From the NCBI GenBank assembly GCA_001897035.1, contig MKRS01000274.1, positions 1-11,636 of the forward strand: a stretch of 11,636 nt of DNA, read 5' to 3'. The number at the start of each line of letters is the position of its first letter. Within the stretch, counting starts at the first letter, position 1. The position numbers and the translations under genes were made by a program. The notes under the pieces were generated by a model, which was not told the origin of the DNA, did not search any database, and was given only the letters and a program-made list of their open reading frames with translations. Source of the stretch: Bacteroidales bacterium 45-6. GTDB lineage: Bacteria > Bacteroidota > Bacteroidia > Bacteroidales > Dysgonomonadaceae. This document shows, piece by piece, positions 1 to 6,957 of the stretch.

Positions 1-345
1 ACCCGCATATCCACTTTGTTTATGGAACTTTTGGAGCGGCAGTTCCCAATCGAAACGCCCGACCAAAGGATGAAGTTGCGTTCTCCCATTGACTTTTCGG
101 AACACCTTTCCATCCATGTCAACCACCTAAACCGCAGCCTGAAGGAGCTGACCGGAAAAACAACTTCTCAGCTGATTGGTGAGCGAATTGCCCAGGAGGC
201 AAGGATGCTGTTGCGGCATACCAATTGGAATGTGTCTGAAATAGGCTTTTGCCTTGGCTTTGAAGAACCAGCCCATTTTATTAATTTCTTCCGTAAGAAT
301 AACAACGAAACGCCGAAAGTGTATCGAAGTAGGGAACTTGTTTGA
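1..345 (+). CDS. AraC-family transcriptional regulator, C-terminal part (5' end outside window)
   Basis: The reading frame is open from the first base of the window to a TGA at 343-345, so only the last 114 residues are visible and the true start lies upstream. These residues form the two-helix-turn-helix DNA-binding domain of AraC/XylS regulators. The first HTH lies around HLSIHVNHLNRSLKELTG. The second contains the hallmark NVSEIGFCLGFEEPAHFINF followed by FRK and a terminal TPKVYR, which matches the family signature (IA..lGF.d.syFsr.FKk..G.tP..yR). The N-terminal effector-binding domain is not in view, so the inducer is unknown. It sits 99 bp upstream of an MFS transporter on the same strand and may control that transporter and the following flavoprotein gene. 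The family call is secure; the target is inferred from adjacency. Confidence 0.93.
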   Translation, partial: TRISTLFMELLERQFPIETPDQRMKLRSPIDFSEHLSIHVNHLNRSLKELTGKTTSQLIGERIAQEARMLLRHTNWNVSEIGFCLGFEEPAHFINFFRKNNNETPKVYRSRELV

Positions 346-374
346 TTTTTGCAATTTTTCGTTTGGATTTGGTA

Positions 375-405
375 TCTGTGCATTTGTAGCGAGAGCTTAC
401 CTTTG
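375..405 (+). promoter_or_regulatory. Possible Bacteroidota-type promoter for the MFS gene
   Basis: TACCTTTG at 398-405 matches the Bacteroidota -7 consensus TAnnTTTG exactly. An imperfect -33 element, TCTG (consensus TTTG), lies at 375-378, 19 bp upstream. Transcription would begin near 412, about 33 bp before the MFS start codon at 445. The weak -33 box keeps confidence low. It would allow the transporter to be transcribed separately from the AraC gene. Confidence 0.4.
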
Positions 406-444
406 CCCTGTTCCTAATGGTATCACATTTAATCGAAAAAACAG

Positions 445-1650
445 ATGGATTCAATCTCATTAAAAATGAAAGCTTCGCCTGCTGTTGTTCCCAGCTGGCT
501 TATTTTGTTGATGGCAGCTTGTGCCGGAATCACCGTGGCGAACATCTATTACAGCCAGCCGATCTTGAAAGAAATCGCCTCCGAATTTGGTGCGTCGGAA
601 TCGAGTGTGGGCATGATCCCGATGCTGTCCCAGATTGGTTATGGTTTGGGTTTGTTCTTTATTACGCCTCTTGGCGACAAGATGGACAAGAAGAAACTGA
701 TTTTAAGCTTGCAGTATCTATTGATAGGTGCATTGTTGTTGCTCTATTTCAGCACAGGCATTGTTGCCGTGTGGGTGTTGAGTGTGCTGATCGGGCTGTT
801 GGCCGTTTCCGTTCAAGTCATTATGCCGATGGCAGCCGGATTTAACCTTCAGGAAAAGGGGAAAAACGTAGGTATAATTTTCACCGGAGTTTTGGTAGGA
901 ATATTGGCCGCGCGGGTTTTTAGCGGAACCATCGCCGATTTGTTGGGGTGGCGGCAGGTCTATTTGGTATCGTTGATAGCAGTCGCTGCGGGAACCATTG
1001 TCCTTACAGTATTCTTACCCAGCGGAAAACCGAATTTTGATGGCAGCTATTCGCAATTGTTGCAATCAGCTCTTTTTCAATTCAAAAGATTCAAGTTGCT
1101 TCGTCGGTTGGCATTTATCGGAATTCTTCAATTTGGCCTCTTGTCGGCTTTTTGGACCACGTTGACATTTCATTTGAGCGGGTCGCCCTTCCATTTTGGT
1201 AGTGGAATCATTGGACTATTTGGTTTGGTGGCGGTTGCCGGAGCGTTGGTTGCGCCCCTTATGGGCAAGAAAACAGACAAGGGTGGTGTCACCAAGGTGC
1301 GCTTTGTGGCAGCCGGATTGGTACTGGCGAGCATTCTGATGATGTGGATCGGTCAGCATTCGGTTGTGGCCATGGTGGTTGGCGTACTGTTGCTGGACAT
1401 TGGCGCGCAGTCAATTCAGGTGAGCAACGTGGCCTTGATGTACACGCTCGACGCCTCTTCCCACAGCAGGATCAACACGATTTACATGACACTATTCTTT
1501 GCTGGCGGTGCATTGGGTACGTTGGCTGGAATACTTTGCTGGCAATTTGGCGGATGGAACTGGGTGATGTTGCAGATGCTGCTTTCGGCCTTCGGGATCA
1601 TTTGGCTGCTTAGCAGAGAAAAACGGGATTTCTCACAGCAGAAGCTGTAA
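445..1650 (+). CDS. MFS transporter, drug-efflux-like (YnfM/YgaY-like subgroup)
   Basis: The 401-residue product is a major facilitator superfamily inner-membrane transporter with about 12 hydrophobic segments in two halves joined by a basic loop around residues 195-222. The first helix and loop, with GITVANIYYSQPILKEIA at about 28-45, are typical of the YnfM/YgaY-like proton-driven exporter group. The TM2-TM3 loop carries motif A as GDKMDKKKLIL (77-87). A segment around RVFSGTIADLLGWR (157-170) resembles the motif C region and its following loop. The substrate cannot be read from sequence. ATG 445 is used; an in-frame ATG at 466 (residue 8) is an alternative, and neither has a clear ribosome-binding site. 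An AraC-type regulator precedes it and a flavoprotein gene follows after 51 bp, suggesting a small regulated efflux/redox unit. Fold confidence is high; the efflux role is inferred from family resemblance. Confidence 0.92.
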   Translation: MDSISLKMKASPAVVPSWLILLMAACAGITVANIYYSQPILKEIASEFGASESSVGMIPMLSQIGYGLGLFFITPLGDKMDKKKLILSLQYLLIGALLLLYFSTGIVAVWVLSVLIGLLAVSVQVIMPMAAGFNLQEKGKNVGIIFTGVLVGILAARVFSGTIADLLGWRQVYLVSLIAVAAGTIVLTVFLPSGKPNFDGSYSQLLQSALFQFKRFKLLRRLAFIGILQFGLLSAFWTTLTFHLSGSPFHFGSGIIGLFGLVAVAGALVAPLMGKKTDKGGVTKVRFVAAGLVLASILMMWIGQHSVVAMVVGVLLLDIGAQSIQVSNVALMYTLDASSHSRINTIYMTLFFAGGALGTLAGILCWQFGGWNWVMLQMLLSAFGIIWLLSREKRDFSQQKL

Positions 1651-1690
1651 GTGATTATATGTGTTTGAAAAAGTAGTAATCATAAAATCG

Positions 1691-1696
1691 AGGAAG
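1691..1696 (+). promoter_or_regulatory. Ribosome-binding site of the flavoprotein gene
   Basis: AGGAAG ends 5 bp before the ATG at 1702. It is one of the few Shine-Dalgarno-like sequences in this window and supports the chosen start. Confidence 0.5.
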
Positions 1697-1701
1697 TAAA
1701 C

Positions 1702-2352
1702 ATGAAAGTAGTGGCAATCAATGGAAGTCCCCACAAGGAGGGAAACACATGGCATTCGTTGCAAGTGGTGGGCAAGCGTTTGCAGGCGCAGGGTATCGAT
1801 TTCGAGGTGCTTCATATCGGTCATAAGGACATACATGGCTGCATTGGCTGTGGTAAATGCCGCGAAAAGCAGGACGAAAGGTGTTCCATCAAGACAGATG
1901 TGGTGAATGAGACAATCCCGGTACTGAAAGATGCGGACGGCATCCTATTGGCTTCGCCAGTGTATTATTCGGGAATTGCGGGTACGATGAAAAGCTATCT
2001 GGACAGGTTGTTTTATGTGTCCACGAGCAATGGGAACTTTTTCCGCCATAAGGTGGGAGCGGCTGTGGTAAGCGCGCGTCGCACGGGAGGATCCTATACG
2101 CTCGACGGCTTGTATCACTACCTCGCCTATGCCGAGATGCAGGTGGCGACTTCCAATTATTGGAATGTGATCCACGGAAGAACTCCCGGCGAGATTCTTT
2201 TGGATGCCGAAGGGGTGTCCACCCTTGAGGTATTGGGCGACAACATGGCTTGGCAATTGAAAATGCGCGAAGCCACGAAGGGCCTTTTACCGGAACCCAC
2301 CAAAGTGCAGAAAGTGGTGACACACTTTGTTCGTGAGGATTTGAAAAGGTAA
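1702..2352 (+). CDS. Flavodoxin-family / NADPH-dependent FMN reductase-like protein with four-Cys Fe-S motif
   Basis: This 216-residue protein has the flavodoxin-like fold of NAD(P)H:FMN reductases and iron-sulfur flavoproteins. The FMN-phosphate loop is visible at the N-terminus as NGSPHKEGNT (7-16). The SPVYYSGIAGTMKSYLDR segment (85-102) is the second conserved flavin-contact region. Between them is C47-x2-C50-x2-C53-x7-C61, the compact cysteine spacing that in archaeal and bacterial iron-sulfur flavoproteins (Isf) ligates a [4Fe-4S] cluster; cluster binding here is inferred from spacing. It probably moves electrons between a reduced cofactor and an unknown acceptor in the cytoplasm. It lies 51 bp after the MFS transporter on the same strand, so co-transcription is plausible. 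The physiological substrate is unknown; it could equally be a quinone or nitro-compound reductase. Confidence 0.88.
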   Translation: MKVVAINGSPHKEGNTWHSLQVVGKRLQAQGIDFEVLHIGHKDIHGCIGCGKCREKQDERCSIKTDVVNETIPVLKDADGILLASPVYYSGIAGTMKSYLDRLFYVSTSNGNFFRHKVGAAVVSARRTGGSYTLDGLYHYLAYAEMQVATSNYWNVIHGRTPGEILLDAEGVSTLEVLGDNMAWQLKMREATKGLLPEPTKVQKVVTHFVREDLKR

Positions 2353-2453
2353 GCCGATCGACATGCCGCAACGGGAAAGGAATTGAGCATTTGTTTGTTT
2401 TATTCCTTTTTTGTTTTTCAAATCTGTTTATTTTCGAAAAGAATTGAGCTTTT

Positions 2454-2485
2454 TTTGCTGGGATTGGCCGAAAGGCTTACATTTG
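2454..2485 (+). promoter_or_regulatory. Bacteroidota-type promoter of the DUF3667 gene
   Basis: TTTG at 2454-2457 (-33 box) and TACATTTG at 2478-2485 (-7 box, exact TAnnTTTG) are 20 bp apart, which fits the phylum consensus. Transcription would start near 2492, 17 bp before the ATG at 2509. This is the best promoter match in the window. It rules against upstream in-frame starts for the downstream gene. Confidence 0.65.
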
Positions 2486-2508
2486 TGAAGATTAATATAA
2501 CGGAAAAT

Positions 2509-3468
2509 ATGAGCCACGGAAAATTGCGTAAGGAAAAAAACTGCCTCAACTGCGGGCAACTGGTGGAAGAGCGTTTTTGTTCACATTGCGGACAAGAGAA
2601 TTCAGAACCTCGGCAACCATTTTATTTCTTGTTTACCCATTTTTTCGAAGATTTCACCCATTACGACGGGCAATTTTGGAAAACCCTGCGTTATCTGCTG
2701 TTTTCGCCGGGAAAGCTCACCAACGAATATCTGGCGGGCAGGCGGCAGCAGTATGTTGTCCCGGTCAAGCTCTATATTTTCATCAGCTTCATTGTCTTTT
2801 TTGTTCCTACTTTACTTCCTGAAACTCATTCGGATGCGGATTCGGTAAAGGTTTCGGCTAACGGAGTCAAGACGATGGAGGGTGATTCGTTGCCAACTTT
2901 GCTTGAGATCAATTCGCACAAAGTATATTCGAAAGAGAGCTATGACTCAATGGCCAATACCTCCGGAAAGTTTATCTATAAACTGGCAAGGCCAGTTGTA
3001 CACAAATATTACGATTTGAGAAACCGAGGCGACGACGTACACGAAATCGGGGAAAAGTTTACGGAATCGTTTGTTCACATCTTGCCAAAGGCACTATTCG
3101 TGTATCTTCCGCTGTTTGCATTCCTGCTTTGGCTGTTCCACAATAAAAAGGAATGGTGGTTCTTCGATCACGGCATTTTCACCCTTCACTTTTTCTCCTT
3201 TCTCCTGCTTTTTATCTTTTTGATGCGGCTATTGGCCTATGTTGCCGATTGGATCGATGCCTCGGTTGTCAGTTCGATAGTCAACCTTTTCCTTTTTGTG
3301 TCAAGCTTCTACACCATTTTCTATTTTTTCAAGGCCCATCGGCGTGTTTATCAGGTACGCAAGAGTGTTACACTACTTAAAGGAATCGTCCTCTTCGCCA
3401 TCAACCTGTTTCTCTTGACGTTCTTGCTTATTGTCTTGTTGTTTTTCAACTTCCTGACATTGCACTGA
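2509..3468 (+). CDS. DUF3667 domain-containing integral membrane protein with N-terminal zinc ribbon
   Basis: The product, 319 residues from ATG 2509, has unknown function. Residues 11-28 form a zinc-ribbon-like double knuckle, C12LNC15 ... C24SHC27GQ, the signature that opens Bacteroidota DUF3667 proteins. It is followed by a conserved soluble stretch (HYDGQFWKTL, LLFSPGKLTNEYLAGRRQQYV, about 51-83). The first membrane segment is at about 84-104, then a polar insert (105-190), then further hydrophobic segments at about 193-210, 222-246, 254-274 and 290-315. The frame stays open upstream to 2383, but that extension is of biased composition and crosses the promoter at 2454-2485, while the cysteine motif starts 11 residues after M(2509); hence the shorter start. 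It is a single gene, convergent with lrgB 44 bp away, with no hairpin terminator that I can see between them. Confidence 0.85.
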   Translation: MSHGKLRKEKNCLNCGQLVEERFCSHCGQENSEPRQPFYFLFTHFFEDFTHYDGQFWKTLRYLLFSPGKLTNEYLAGRRQQYVVPVKLYIFISFIVFFVPTLLPETHSDADSVKVSANGVKTMEGDSLPTLLEINSHKVYSKESYDSMANTSGKFIYKLARPVVHKYYDLRNRGDDVHEIGEKFTESFVHILPKALFVYLPLFAFLLWLFHNKKEWWFFDHGIFTLHFFSFLLLFIFLMRLLAYVADWIDASVVSSIVNLFLFVSSFYTIFYFFKAHRRVYQVRKSVTLLKGIVLFAINLFLLTFLLIVLLFFNFLTLH

Positions 3469-3512
3469 ACCTATTTGCGGAAACGGGAATGTGAGGTAGC
3501 CAATCGACAAAT

Positions 3513-4202
3513 TTACAAAAAGTGGTTGAAGATCGGAATCAACAAGGCGGTCATCACTCCCATGAGTCCGATTGCCAGCCCGCTGATTGCCCCTTCGATA
3601 ACACCCATTTCGATGGCTTTTGCCGTTCCCACTGCGTGGGAAGACGCGCCCATGGCAAGGCCTTTGGCGATGCTGCTTTTGATGCCCAGTAGCTTGAGTA
3701 TGTAAGGGCCTAAGATGCTGCCGAGTATGCCGCAGAAAACTACTGCCGCCGCCGTGATTGGGGTGATTCCTCCTGCTTGCTGCGAGACGGCGAGCGCGAT
3801 AGGCGTTGTCACCGATTTGGGTTCGAGCGAAGCGATCAGCACCTTGTCGGCGCCCGTCAGCTTGGCCAAGGCAATCACGCTGATGATGCCCACGATGCTT
3901 CCTATGAACACGGAGGTCAGGATCGAATACACGTTGCCTTTCAGGTAGTCGATCTGCTTGTAGAGCAAATAGCCCAACGCTACGACGGAGGGTCCCAGCA
4001 TATAGTTCACCAACTCGCTTTTATCCATAAATTCGGGAATCGGCATTCCTACCAGCTTGATGTATCCCATCACAATGGCTATGGCAATGATTAGCGGATG
4101 GAGTAGGGGAAAGCGCACTTTTTTGAAGAGCCATTGTCCGGCCAAGTAACTGCCGAAAATGAGCAACAGCACGAATGTTTCGGACTTGAACAACTGTAAC
4201 AT
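3513..4202 (-). CDS. lrgB: LrgB-family membrane protein
   Basis: This 229-residue, largely hydrophobic protein belongs to the LrgB/CidB/YohK family, inner-membrane partners of LrgA/CidA. The family has been linked to control of murein hydrolase export and autolysis, and in some bacteria and plant plastids to pyruvate, glycolate or glycerate transport. Conserved features are LGPSVVALGYLLY (69-81), PKSVTTPIALAVSQQAGG (128-145) with GITPIT following, GILGSILGP (158-166) and GLAMGASSHAVGTAKAIE (181-198), the last two regions being the most diagnostic. Length is normal for the family. Its ATG overlaps the lrgA stop by one base (TAATG), implying translational coupling. The family call is firm; whether the pair acts in autolysis or metabolite transport is not decidable from sequence. 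Confidence 0.95.
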   Translation of the reverse strand: MLQLFKSETFVLLLIFGSYLAGQWLFKKVRFPLLHPLIIAIAIVMGYIKLVGMPIPEFMDKSELVNYMLGPSVVALGYLLYKQIDYLKGNVYSILTSVFIGSIVGIISVIALAKLTGADKVLIASLEPKSVTTPIALAVSQQAGGITPITAAAVVFCGILGSILGPYILKLLGIKSSIAKGLAMGASSHAVGTAKAIEMGVIEGAISGLAIGLMGVMTALLIPIFNHFL

Positions 4203-4561
4203 TATGATTTTGCTTTTTTGGTGGGTTTTTCCATTTTCTCTTGAACGAGAGCCACCGCTGATATGACTAATAATGAGCTAAATGTGCAGACGATGATGAT
4301 CGAGAGCCAAAATTTGGACAACATGTCGGATGCTCCCAGCAATGCTGCCCCCGCAGGAATGAAGAATACCGCCATGTTTTTGGTGAAAGCATTCGCCACC
4401 CCTTCCACATCTTCCTCCTTGATTTTTTTGTAGCGTAGAAATAAAAACAACAATATCATCCCGATAATGCTTCCTGGGATGAATCCGTAAGTCAAGTGGC
4501 TGATACATTCCCCGATGAAATAGAAGAGGAGAATGTAGAAAATGCCACGAATCATTCTCAT
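4202..4561 (-). CDS. lrgA: CidA/LrgA-family holin-like protein
   Basis: The 119-residue protein has about four hydrophobic segments and a basic, lysine-rich C-terminus (KMEKPTKKAKS). The signature FIPGSIIGMILLFLFL (27-42) corresponds to the lPGsviGMlLLf motif of CidA/LrgA. NMAVFFIPAGAALLG (62-76) corresponds to the family's second conserved segment. CidA/LrgA proteins are small holin-like inner-membrane proteins working with LrgB/CidB. It is the first gene of a two-gene operon with lrgB, coupled by a one-base stop/start overlap. A -7 promoter element lies about 40 bp upstream. A LytS/LytTR-type two-component system is encoded about 1.6 kb upstream on the same strand and is a candidate regulator by analogy with Firmicutes. 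Confidence 0.93.
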   Translation of the reverse strand: MRMIRGIFYILLFYFIGECISHLTYGFIPGSIIGMILLFLFLRYKKIKEEDVEGVANAFTKNMAVFFIPAGAALLGASDMLSKFWLSIIIVCTFSSLLVISAVALVQEKMEKPTKKAKS

Positions 4562-4601
4562 GCTGAAACTTGATTAATGAATGTGATACCTAAATTGGGC
4601 G

Positions 4602-4609
4602 CAAAGTTA
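4602..4609 (-). promoter_or_regulatory. -7 promoter element upstream of lrgAB
   Basis: Read on the minus strand the sequence is TAACTTTG, an exact match to TAnnTTTG, 40 bp before the lrgA ATG. I see no good -33 TTTG at the expected 19-21 bp spacing, which could mean activator dependence or a chance match. The rest of the gap at 4562-4692 is AT-rich, with an imperfect inverted repeat of TTGAAA/TTTCAA type near 4650-4672. Confidence 0.4.
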
Positions 4610-4692
4610 CAACCTAATTTTCTTATTATCTTATGCAGGTGGTGATAAATTTGAAATATAGATTTTTTCAATTCTTGTTGGAAGCCCTCTTT

Positions 4693-5193
4693 TCAGGATT
4701 GTACATAAAGAGTCTTGCCTAAATCCTTCACCATCCATATTGTGCAGGCGGTGTGGCCGGAGTGACCAAGAGGATGGTCTATGTGGACGAATCCTAACTT
4801 TTCATAGATCCGCACTGCATTCGCAAATTCGGGAAAGCTTTCGATGTAAAGGATTCCATATCCCGATTGTTTGGCCGATTCGATGCTTTGTTCGATTAAT
4901 CTCCTGCCGATGCCTTTGCCTCTCGCTGCTGGCGAAAGGTAGAATTTCACCAATTCGACATGCCCATCGGGCAATCCGTCTGTTGGGAAGATGCCGCAGC
5001 TCCCAAGGATTTCGCCATCCGCTTCGGCTACCCAAAGCACCGCTTTGTCTTGTCGAAAGACTTCGTACAGATGGTCTGTTGCTTGATCGGAATATACACT
5101 TCCACGCTTTGGGGCATTGAATTCTTCAAACACTTCCCGGATCATTTTCGCCAGTTGGGGATCGTCTTCTTGCTTGACTTTTCGTATATTCAT
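4693..5193 (-). CDS. GNAT-family N-acetyltransferase
   Basis: The 166-residue product is a GCN5-related N-acetyltransferase that would transfer an acyl group from acyl-CoA to an amine. The acetyl-CoA pyrophosphate-binding motif A is YLSPAARGKGIGRRLIEQSI (85-104), with the R/Q-x-x-G-x-G/A core as RGKGIG (91-96). Motif B follows as GYGILYIESFPEFANAVRIYEKLGF (111-135), including the typical NA..IYEKLGF ending. The N-terminus (MNIRKVKQEDDPQLAKMIREVF) is the usual first strand and helix. The substrate is unknown. Its ATG overlaps the stop of the upstream epimerase gene by 4 bp (ATGA), so the two are probably co-transcribed and translationally coupled, although no pathway connection is evident. Confidence 0.93.
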   Translation of the reverse strand: MNIRKVKQEDDPQLAKMIREVFEEFNAPKRGSVYSDQATDHLYEVFRQDKAVLWVAEADGEILGSCGIFPTDGLPDGHVELVKFYLSPAARGKGIGRRLIEQSIESAKQSGYGILYIESFPEFANAVRIYEKLGFVHIDHPLGHSGHTACTIWMVKDLGKTLYVQS

Positions 5194-6113
5194 TTGTTTG
5201 ATAGGTGGTTGAGCGATTCGAGGATTTGTGGGTATTGGAATTTAAACCCTAAGCCTTTCAGCTTTCCATTGCTTATGCGGCTTCCCGTAAGAAGCATTTC
5301 AGCCATCTCTCCTAACATAATCCGGATCAAGAAAGCCGGGGCTGGGGGGGTGATGATCTTTTTCCCAAGGGATCTGGCTATATCGTTGGCAAATTTTTTC
5401 ATTGTGATACCTTCGTCCGAGACAGCATTGTAGATGCCTTGCATTTCCGGATGGCTCAAGGCGAATTCGTATATTCTTGACAGATCCGAAATGTCGATCC
5501 ATGGCATAAATTGCTTGCCGTTGCCCAGGCAGGTGTTTATGCCAAGTTTAGCCAAGGACGTCAATTTCTTGTATGCACCTCCATCGCCGATGACGATTCC
5601 TTTTCTTAGAATGACTACCTTGACGCCCAGCTTTTCGAATTTCAAGGCTTCATTTTCCCAAGCAATACACACTTCTGCCAGAAAATCGTAGCCAGGAGGC
5701 GACGATTCCAGGAAGGTTTCATGGCTTGTCAACATGCCGTAATAGCCGACTGCCGACGATGAGATGATCTTTTCAATTTTCAGCTTGTTGTCCCTCACTG
5801 TTTCGAAGAGCAAACGGGTGGATGCGAGGCGGCTCTCGATTATCTCTTGCTTGCGGATGCCTGTCCATCTTTTTTCTCCGATGTTGGCTCCCGACAAGTT
5901 GAAGATCGAGTTCACATCTTTGAATGCCTCCTTATCTATTGTCCCTTTTTGAGGATTCCAATGAAAGAATTTGAGATTGTTGCGGTTCAGCCTGGACGGA
6001 TTTTCTGCACGAGTTAGGATGTGGAGGGTGTGTCCCTTCCCTTCAAAGTAGTTTGCCAGTTGTTTTCCGACGAACCCCGATCCGCCAGCGAGTAGAATGG
6101 TTGTTTGTGGCAT
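5190..6113 (-). CDS. TIGR01777-family NAD(P)-dependent epimerase (YfcH/SDR39U1-like)
   Basis: The 307-residue product is an atypical short-chain dehydrogenase of the TIGR01777 family, like E. coli YfcH and human SDR39U1. The Rossmann nucleotide-binding loop is GGSGFVG (10-16). Family-specific blocks appear in order: LSGANIGEKRWTGIRKQEII (73-92) with SRLASTR after it, SSSAVGYYG (118-126), YDFLAEVCIAWE (142-153), LRKGIVIGDGGAYKKL (169-184), LGNGKQFMPWIDISDL (196-211), and the C-terminal GSRISNGKLKGLGFKFQYP. Length is normal. The family is widespread but has no well-defined physiological substrate, so I give no reaction beyond NAD(P)-dependent oxidoreduction or epimerisation. It heads a two-gene unit with the overlapping acetyltransferase. 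A run of seven C on the coding strand (5344-5350) encodes part of the TPPAPA stretch. No clear promoter is visible in the 79-bp gap upstream. Confidence 0.93.
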   Translation of the reverse strand: MPQTTILLAGGSGFVGKQLANYFEGKGHTLHILTRAENPSRLNRNNLKFFHWNPQKGTIDKEAFKDVNSIFNLSGANIGEKRWTGIRKQEIIESRLASTRLLFETVRDNKLKIEKIISSSAVGYYGMLTSHETFLESSPPGYDFLAEVCIAWENEALKFEKLGVKVVILRKGIVIGDGGAYKKLTSLAKLGINTCLGNGKQFMPWIDISDLSRIYEFALSHPEMQGIYNAVSDEGITMKKFANDIARSLGKKIITPPAPAFLIRIMLGEMAEMLLTGSRISNGKLKGLGFKFQYPQILESLNHLSNK

Positions 6114-6192
6114 GTCAGTTACATTAAGTACCTATTATATACTAAACAGTTATTCCCGCAAGAAGTTTATAAAGTGTTGAAATTGGAATGGA

Positions 6193-6957
6193 TCACAGCA
6201 GAAAGAAGCCGTCTTGCACCGATTTGAAGAAATTCCGGGAGATCAACAGATCCTTCGCATTCTCGAAAGGAGGAAGCAGGACGCATTGCTTTTCCTCGAT
6301 AGCCACGAGGTAGCTCAAATTGATGATTTGCTGTTGGTTGATTTGCTTGAACAACGGAGAGAGTTTCACGATCGACTCGCAGGAGACGGTTCGCTTCAGC
6401 GGCAGTTTTTGATTGCCGGTCGCCACCAACCAATGCCTGTTGGCCTTGTCGTATTCAAAATAGCCGATGTCTTTTATCGTCAGTGAGCGGTATCCCCGTA
6501 TGGTGGAGACCAGCAGCAACGAAGGGCTTTCCTGGAAAAAGTGATTGGTCGGTTTGGGGGAATTGCCTTGTGCTTCCTCCTTGTCCATACTTTCCAAGAA
6601 GCGGCTTATTACTTCCCTGAATTCAGCTTCTTGATAGGGCTTGAGCAGATAGTCGAAAGCTGAAGCTCTTAAGGCTTCAAGCAGGTATTTCTCATAGGCG
6701 GTGTAGAATATTACTTTGAAAGGCCAAGTTAGCTTCTCCTTCAGGGCATTCATCAATTCAAAACCTGTCATATCGGGCATTTCTACATCCAAAAAGATCA
6801 AATCGGGCTTGGCGTGTGCAATCAGGTTTTGAGCTTCTTGCGCATTGCTCGAACTTCCGATGAGGACAATCCTTTCCACATCGCCTAACGAATTGCGCAG
6901 CTTGCTTATTTCAGTTTGCTGGTCGTCGATGATCACAGCCGTATATTGTTTCTTCAT
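6193..6957 (-). CDS. LytTR-type response regulator
   Basis: The 254-residue protein joins a CheY-like receiver to a LytTR DNA-binding domain. In the receiver, the acidic pair is D11-D12, the predicted phosphoacceptor is D57 (LIFLDVEMPDMTG, 53-65), the switch threonine is T86 (YTAY) and the conserved lysine is K106 (DYLLKPY). The C-terminal part from about residue 148 to 245 matches LytTR in position and pattern (strand-rich, with DIGYFEYDKANRHWLVAT, KRTVSCESIVKLSP and NLSYLVAIEE), with more divergence than the receiver. It would bind direct-repeat promoter elements as a dimer after phosphorylation by its cognate kinase. Its ATG overlaps the stop of the sensor kinase gene by 4 bp, so the two form a coupled two-component system. 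Target genes are unknown; lrgAB lies about 1.6 kb downstream on the same strand. Confidence 0.94.
   Translation of the reverse strand: MKKQYTAVIIDDQQTEISKLRNSLGDVERIVLIGSSSNAQEAQNLIAHAKPDLIFLDVEMPDMTGFELMNALKEKLTWPFKVIFYTAYEKYLLEALRASAFDYLLKPYQEAEFREVISRFLESMDKEEAQGNSPKPTNHFFQESPSLLLVSTIRGYRSLTIKDIGYFEYDKANRHWLVATGNQKLPLKRTVSCESIVKLSPLFKQINQQQIINLSYLVAIEEKQCVLLPPFENAKDLLISRNFFKSVQDGFFLL

Noticed and set aside
417..845. 142-codon plus-strand frame overlapping the MFS gene start
   Set aside because: It is an out-of-frame shadow of the transporter with no recognisable domain; the MFS frame has clear family motifs.
1889..2371. 160-codon minus-strand frame opposite the flavoprotein gene
   Set aside because: Antisense shadow; its translation is rich in Pro, Ser, Arg and Trp without any motif, while the plus strand encodes a complete flavoprotein.
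3469..3512. Possible bidirectional terminator between the convergent DUF3667 and lrgB genes
   Set aside because: No GC-rich stem followed by a T-run is visible in the 44 bp; only a weak ATTTG/CAAAT dyad with a long loop spacing.
4648..4673. Imperfect AT-rich inverted repeat downstream of the GNAT gene as a terminator
   Set aside because: The arms are all A/T-rich with a bulge and lack a GC stem, so it does not meet the usual criteria.
5344..5350. Run of seven G (seven C on the coding strand) inside the epimerase gene, a possible phase-variable tract
   Set aside because: Seven bases is short for slipped-strand variation, the tract simply encodes Pro codons in a TPPAPA stretch, and the frame is intact with a normal family C-terminus.
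4960..5433. 157-codon plus-strand frame opposite the GNAT and epimerase genes
   Set aside because: It spans the antisense of two well-supported genes and shows no domain or start signal.
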